Assembly: GCF_022370755.2 (NCBI RefSeq)
Contig: NZ_CP092364.2
Coordinates: forward strand, 744,001-808,000
Origin: Mycolicibacterium goodii
GTDB taxonomy: Bacteria > Actinomycetota > Actinomycetes > Mycobacteriales > Mycobacteriaceae
Direction of reading: 5' to 3'
Length of the DNA: 64,000 bases
Position numbers and translations under genes: made by a program. The notes below the pieces were generated by a model that saw only the letters and a list, made by a program, of their open reading frames with translations, did not search any database and was not told where the DNA came from. Shown here in pieces: positions 60,294 through 64,000 of this stretch (positions within the stretch are counted from its first letter, which is position 1; every line of letters begins with the position of its first letter).

Positions 60294-62918
60294 GTGAGAC
60301 GCGTGGATGATTCTCGACTCTCGTGGGGTTATTCGGGAGTGGCTTTGAACCCCGAGCACAGCGCCGATCTGGGGGTCCCAGTGGTCCCCGCTCCGGCCCT
60401 GACGCCGAGTCCTGCAGCTTTGCGACGTGTGTTGCGCCGAGCCCGCGATGGTGTCGCCCTCAACGTGGATGAGGCCGCGATCGCGATGACGGCGCGCGGT
60501 GATGATCTCGCCGATCTGTGCGCCAGCGCGGCCAGGGTCCGCGACGCCGGTCTCACCTCGGCCGGTCGGCTGGGGCCGAACGGTCGGCTGCCGGTGAGTT
60601 ACTCGCGCAAGGTCTTCATCCCGGTGACGCACTTGTGTCGGGACACGTGCCATTACTGCACTTTCGTGACCGTGCCGGGCAAGCTGCGCGCTCACGGTAT
60701 GGGCATGTACATGGAGCCCGACGAAATCCTGGACGTTGCCCGTCGGGGAGCTGAACTGGGTTGCAAAGAGGCCCTTTTCACCCTCGGCGACCGTCCCGAG
60801 GCGCGGTGGGAGGAAGCCCGCCAGTGGCTCGACGAGCGTGGTTACGATTCCACGCTGGACTACGTGCGGGCCATGGCGATCCGCGTGCTGGAGGAGACCG
60901 GGCTGCTGCCGCATCTCAATCCGGGTGTCATGAGCTGGTCGGAGCTGTCACGGCTGAAGCCGGTCGCCCCGTCCATGGGCATGATGCTCGAGACGACGTC
61001 GCGGCGGCTGTTCGAGACCAAAGGTGAGGCACACTACGGCAGCCCGGACAAGGATCCCGCGGTGCGTCTGCGCACGCTCGACGATGCCGGACGGCTGTCC
61101 ATCCCGTTCACCACGGGTCTGCTCGTCGGGATCGGGGAGACCCTGGTCGAGCGGGCCGAGACCATGCACGCGATCCGGCGCTCGCACAAGGAGTTCGGGC
61201 ACGTCCAGGAAGTGATCGTGCAGAACTTCCGCGCCAAGGATCGCACGGCGATGGCGTCGACCCCCGATGCCGACATCGACGACTTCCTCGCGACCGTCGC
61301 GGTGACCCGGTTGGTGCTGGGGCCGAAGATGCGCATCCAGGCGCCGCCGAACCTGGTGTCCCGCGACGAGTGCCTGGCGCTGGTAGGTGCGGGGGTCGAT
61401 GACTGGGGCGGGGTGTCGCCGCTGACGCCCGACCATGTGAACCCCGAAAGGCCGTGGCCCGCCTTGGATGAGCTGGCCGAGGTGACCGCAGAGGCCGGCT
61501 ACGACCTGGTGCAGCGGCTGACCGCACAGCCGCAGTACGTGCAGGCCGGGGCGGCGTGGATCGATCCGCGGGTGCGTGGGCACGTCGACGCGCTGGCCGA
61601 CCCCGACACCGGGTATGCCCTCGATGTCAATCCGGTCGGGCGGCCGTGGCAGGAGCCCGATGAGGCGTCGGAGTCGCTGGGCCGCACCGATCTGCACACC
61701 GCGATCGACGCCGAAGGCCGGTTGACGGACACCCGCAGCGATCTCGACAGCGCGTTCGGCGACTGGGAGTCGATCCGCGAGAAGGTCTCCGAGCTGGCCG
61801 CTCGCGCTCCCGAACGGATCGACACCGACGTGCTGTCTGCGCTGCGCTCGGCCGAGCGTGACCCGGGCGGATGCAGTGACGACGAGTACCTCGCGCTGGC
61901 CACGGCCGACGGCCCGGCGCTGGAAGCCGTTACCGCGCTGGCTGATTCGCTGCGGCGCGAGACCGTCGGTGATGACGTCACGTTCGTCGTCAACCGCAAC
62001 ATCAACTTCACCAACATCTGCTACACCGGCTGCCGATTCTGCGCGTTCGCGCAGCGTAAGGGCGATGCCGACGCGTACTCGTTGTCGGTCGACGAGGTTG
62101 CCGACCGCGCGTGGGAGGCCCACGTCGCCGGTGCCACCGAGGTGTGCATGCAGGGCGGCATCGACCCCGAATTGCCGGTCACCGGGTACGCCGATCTGGT
62201 GCGTGCGGTCAAGAAGCGCGTGCCGTCGATGCACGTGCACGCGTTCTCGCCGATGGAGATCGCCAACGGCGTGACCCGCAGCGGTATGTCGATCCGTGAA
62301 TGGCTGACCGCGCTGCGCGAGGCCGGGCTCGACACCATCCCCGGCACCGCGGCCGAGATTCTCGACGACGAGGTCCGCTGGGTGCTCACCAAGGGCAAGT
62401 TGCCGACGTCGATGTGGATCGAGGTGATCACCACCGCGCACGAGGTCGGCCTGCGCTCGAGTTCGACGATGATGTACGGCCACGTCGACCAGCCACGGCA
62501 CTGGGTCGGGCACCTCAATGTCATCAAGTCCATCCAGGACCGCACCGGTGGCTTCACCGAGTTCGTCCCGCTGCCGTTCGTGCACCAGTCCTCGCCGCTG
62601 TACCTGGCCGGCGGCGCCCGGCCGGGCCCGACGCACCGTGACAACCGTGCCGTGCACGCGCTGGCCCGGATCATGTTGCACGGCAGGATCGATCACATCC
62701 AGACCAGCTGGGTCAAGCTCGGCATCGAGCGCACACAGGTGATGCTGCGTGGTGGCGCCAACGACCTCGGCGGCACGCTCATGGAGGAGACCATCTCCCG
62801 CATGGCCGGCTCCGAGAACGGATCGGCCAAGACCGTCGAAGAGCTTGTCGCGATCGCCGAGGGCATCGGCCGTCCCGCCCGCCAGCGCACGACCACCTAC
62901 GCGCCCCTGGCCGCATAG
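60294..62918 (+). CDS. fbiC: 7,8-didemethyl-8-hydroxy-5-deazariboflavin (FO) synthase FbiC
   Basis: 874 residues, a fusion of CofG and CofH radical-SAM enzymes. The N-terminal half has the cluster motif Cys115, Cys119, Cys122 ([10 protein letters not shown]); the C-terminal half has Cys576, Cys580, Cys583 ([10 protein letters not shown]). Both use SAM radicals to build FO, the chromophore of coenzyme F420, from tyrosine and the flavin precursor. The start may be GTG 60294 or GTG 60303; sequence before residue about 40 is not conserved with M. tuberculosis FbiC (from memory). F420 users in this window include the Rv1155-like protein at 25511. The upstream gap of 171 bases holds no further gene I can see. 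Confidence 0.96.
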   Translation: MRRVDDSRLSWGYSGVALNPEHSADLGVPVVPAPALTPSPAALRRVLRRARDGVALNVDEAAIAMTARGDDLADLCASAARVRDAGLTSAGRLGPNGRLPVSYSRKVFIPVTHLCRDTCHYCTFVTVPGKLRAHGMGMYMEPDEILDVARRGAELGCKEALFTLGDRPEARWEEARQWLDERGYDSTLDYVRAMAIRVLEETGLLPHLNPGVMSWSELSRLKPVAPSMGMMLETTSRRLFETKGEAHYGSPDKDPAVRLRTLDDAGRLSIPFTTGLLVGIGETLVERAETMHAIRRSHKEFGHVQEVIVQNFRAKDRTAMASTPDADIDDFLATVAVTRLVLGPKMRIQAPPNLVSRDECLALVGAGVDDWGGVSPLTPDHVNPERPWPALDELAEVTAEAGYDLVQRLTAQPQYVQAGAAWIDPRVRGHVDALADPDTGYALDVNPVGRPWQEPDEASESLGRTDLHTAIDAEGRLTDTRSDLDSAFGDWESIREKVSELAARAPERIDTDVLSALRSAERDPGGCSDDEYLALATADGPALEAVTALADSLRRETVGDDVTFVVNRNINFTNICYTGCRFCAFAQRKGDADAYSLSVDEVADRAWEAHVAGATEVCMQGGIDPELPVTGYADLVRAVKKRVPSMHVHAFSPMEIANGVTRSGMSIREWLTALREAGLDTIPGTAAEILDDEVRWVLTKGKLPTSMWIEVITTAHEVGLRSSSTMMYGHVDQPRHWVGHLNVIKSIQDRTGGFTEFVPLPFVHQSSPLYLAGGARPGPTHRDNRAVHALARIMLHGRIDHIQTSWVKLGIERTQVMLRGGANDLGGTLMEETISRMAGSENGSAKTVEELVAIAEGIGRPARQRTTTYAPLAA

Positions 62919-62943
62919 TCGCATAGTTTCAGCACCGCGACGT

Positions 62944-62997
62944 GCGCCGCGCACCTCGCGCCGCCGCACGCGCGCCGCGCACCTTGCGCCGCCGCAC
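62944..62997. repeat. Two copies of a 26-bp GC-rich unit
   Basis: GCGCCGCGCACCT(C/T)GCGCCGCCGCAC occurs at 62944-62969 and 62972-62997, one mismatch, period 28; a partial third copy (CTTGCGCCGCG) follows. The region is of very high GC and low complexity, and no open reading frame here has coding character. It begins the 312-base gap between fbiC and yceI. No TB8.4 (Rv1174c)-like gene is visible in that gap. Confidence 0.7.
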
Positions 62998-63003
62998 CTT
63001 GCG

Positions 63004-63067
63004 CCGCGAGCGTGCGCGTCTGCTGCACAACACGCCGTGAAATGCAGCCGGCCGCGCACGCTCGCGG
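63004..63067 (+). terminator. 15-bp inverted repeat with nested hairpin after fbiC
   Basis: CCGCGAGCGTGCGCG (63004-63018) is a perfect complement of CGCGCACGCTCGCGG (63053-63067). The 34-base interval contains GCTGCA (63022-63027) and TGCAGC (63043-63048), an inner stem. The structure should fold strongly in RNA and is likely the fbiC terminator. The remaining gap up to 63218 shows no other feature except the yceI leader. Confidence 0.65.
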
Positions 63068-63230
63068 GCTACGAGTGTGCGCCGAATCCTCCACCCGTGA
63101 TGCCATCGGTCGGTGGCAGTATGACCCGCCCGAAGTGATGCCGTTTTCGGGAATCAATTCGGACTACGGTCCGTTTACTTGGTGGAAGGGTGCCGGAGGG
63201 GCCGGCGCCTCAGTAGGCAAGGAGAACGAC

Positions 63231-63779
63231 ATGACCGTTGCGGTAGCCACAGACCTGACCGCGGGCACGTGGGCGATCGACCCGCTGCACTCGTCCATCA
63301 GCTTCTCGGTGCGCCACCTCGTCGTCAGCAAGGTGCGCGGGACTTTCGGCACGTTCAGCGGCGCGATCACCGTGGCCGAGGACGGCACGCCGTCGGTCCG
63401 CGCGGAGATCGCCGTCGACTCGGTCGACACCGGCAACGAGCAGCGCGACGAGCACCTGAAGTCGGCCGACTACTTCGACGTCGAGAAGTTCCCGGTCGCC
63501 ACCTTCGTCTCCACCGGCGTCACTCCCAAGGGCGACAACTACGTGCTCGACGGCGACTTCACTCTCAAGGGCATCACCAAACCGGTGAGCCTGGACCTCG
63601 TGTTCGACGGTGTCAACCCGGGTATGGGTCACGGCGCTGTCGCGGGTTTCGAAGCGACGGTTGTGCTCAACCGCAAGGAATTCGGCATCGACATCGACAT
63701 GCCGCTGGAAACCGGCGGTGCGGTGGTCGGTGAGAACATCACCATCACGTTGAACATCGAGGCGCTCAAGCAGGCCTGA
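63231..63779 (+). CDS. YceI-family lipocalin-like protein
   Basis: 182 residues from ATG 63231, preceded by AAGGAG. The protein has the YceI domain start AGTWAIDPLHSSISFSVRHL, then RGTFGTFSGAITV, a RDEHLKSADYFDVEKFPVAT motif and GDFTLKGITKPVSLDLVF. YceI proteins form a beta-barrel that binds long polyisoprenoids; this copy has no signal peptide, so it is predicted cytoplasmic or exported by another route. Its position between fbiC and fadH is not linked to a known pathway. Confidence 0.9.
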   Translation: MTVAVATDLTAGTWAIDPLHSSISFSVRHLVVSKVRGTFGTFSGAITVAEDGTPSVRAEIAVDSVDTGNEQRDEHLKSADYFDVEKFPVATFVSTGVTPKGDNYVLDGDFTLKGITKPVSLDLVFDGVNPGMGHGAVAGFEATVVLNRKEFGIDIDMPLETGGAVVGENITITLNIEALKQA

Positions 63780-63790
63780 TCACCCGATCG

Positions 63791-64000
63791 TCAAAGACGC
63801 GCGGCGAGCTCGGTGCCCTGTTTGATCGCACGCTTGGCGTCGAGCTCGGCCGCGACGGCGGCACCGCCGATCACGTGCGGCTCCATGCCGCGTTCTCGCA
63901 GGGCGGTTTCGAGGTCTCGCACGGACTCCTGGCCCGCGCAGATCACGACGTTGTCCACCGCGAGCAGGCGCGGGTCCTGGTGGCCGGGACCGAAGCTGAT
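63791..64000 (-). CDS. fadH: 2,4-dienoyl-CoA reductase FadH, C-terminal part (cut by the window edge)
   Basis: The last 69 codons of a minus-strand gene whose stop is TGA at 63793-63791. The visible residues include VDNVVICAGQESVRD and EPHVIGGAAVAAELDAKRAI with KQGTELAARL at the end, typical of the NAD(P)-binding domain at the C-terminus of FadH/Old-Yellow-Enzyme-like dienoyl-CoA reductases. These enzymes carry FMN, FAD and a 4Fe-4S cluster and allow beta-oxidation of unsaturated acyl-CoAs. The N-terminal two thirds lie outside the window. It is convergent with yceI by 11 bases. M. tuberculosis fadH (Rv1175c) is in the same place. Confidence 0.85.
   Translation of the reverse strand: MSFGPGHQDPRLLAVDNVVICAGQESVRDLETALRERGMEPHVIGGAAVAAELDAKRAIKQGTELAARL

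Noticed and set aside
60948..63059. 703-residue minus-strand open frame under fbiC
   Set aside because: FbiC has two intact radical-SAM sites on the other strand; this frame has no motif and is a codon-bias artefact.
62897..63157. 86-residue minus-strand frame in the place of TB8.4
   Set aside because: No signal peptide as in TB8.4, and low-complexity Ala/Arg content comes from the GC-rich repeats.

Overview
The window reads as chromosomal DNA of a fast-growing mycobacterium, most likely the Mycolicibacterium smegmatis group. It is GC-rich, uses many GTG starts, and gene follows gene with overlapping stop/start codons. From about 12.5 kb to the right edge the gene order and strands follow M. 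tuberculosis Rv1141c to Rv1175c: echA11, mcr, SDR, mmpL13, methyltransferase, sirtuin, GntR, omt, Rv1155, Rv1156, Rv1157c, Rv1158c, pimE, Rv1159A, mutT2, narGHJI, typA, lpqW, mshB, Rv1171, fbiC, fadH. Extra genes are inserted between these landmarks. The species and the Rv equivalences are inferred from remembered family and gene-order knowledge; no search was run.

Layout. 0-5 kb: a FadR-type repressor diverges from a thiolase/enoyl-CoA hydratase/acyl-CoA dehydrogenase operon that forms a short beta-oxidation module. 4.8-12.3 kb: a fasciclin protein, two MFS exporters, a GlxA-type regulator, a gamma-carbonic-anhydrase-like protein, an NAD-binding protein with a CPBP protease, and an orphan HicB. 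12.5-16.4 kb: lipid enzymes (EchA11, Mcr, SDR, nitronate monooxygenase). 16.5-21.1 kb: a possible 43-residue protein, a DoxX protein and an MmpL13-TetR-methyltransferase operon whose promoter lies inside an inverted repeat. 21.1-26.1 kb: sirtuin, GntR, two related TIGR00027-type methyltransferases, a lipoprotein hydrolase and an F420/flavin split-barrel protein. 26.1-39 kb: accessory block with a beta-propeller-like membrane protein, an acyltransferase, an MFS pump, an ActP/DUF485 acetate-type symporter, an HxlR/quinone oxidoreductase divergent pair, and a tightly overlapped histidine kinase/LytTR regulator/small membrane protein/SSS permease operon.

39-44.4 kb: a HhH protein, a nitroreductase, two Ala/Pro-rich secreted proteins, PimE (PIM mannosylation), a pterin dehydratase-like protein and MutT2. 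44.4-53.2 kb: narK-narG-narH-narJ-narI as one overlapping operon, followed by a DosR-like box in front of a PNPOx-fold gene. 53.2-64 kb: a very small Cys-rich basic protein gene, typA, lpqW (functionally linked to pimE), mshB (mycothiol), two small genes, a secreted TDQT-repeat protein, fbiC (coenzyme F420), yceI and the 3' end of fadH.

Themes are cell-envelope glycolipid synthesis (pimE, lpqW, mmpL13), low-molecular-weight redox cofactors (mshB, fbiC, Rv1155-like), nitrate respiration and carboxylate uptake. Convergent gene pairs are mostly separated by strong stem-loops. I saw no rRNA, tRNA, CRISPR array, insertion sequence or prophage. Several short genes (55, 56, 49, 43 and 35 residues) are added here from direct reading.
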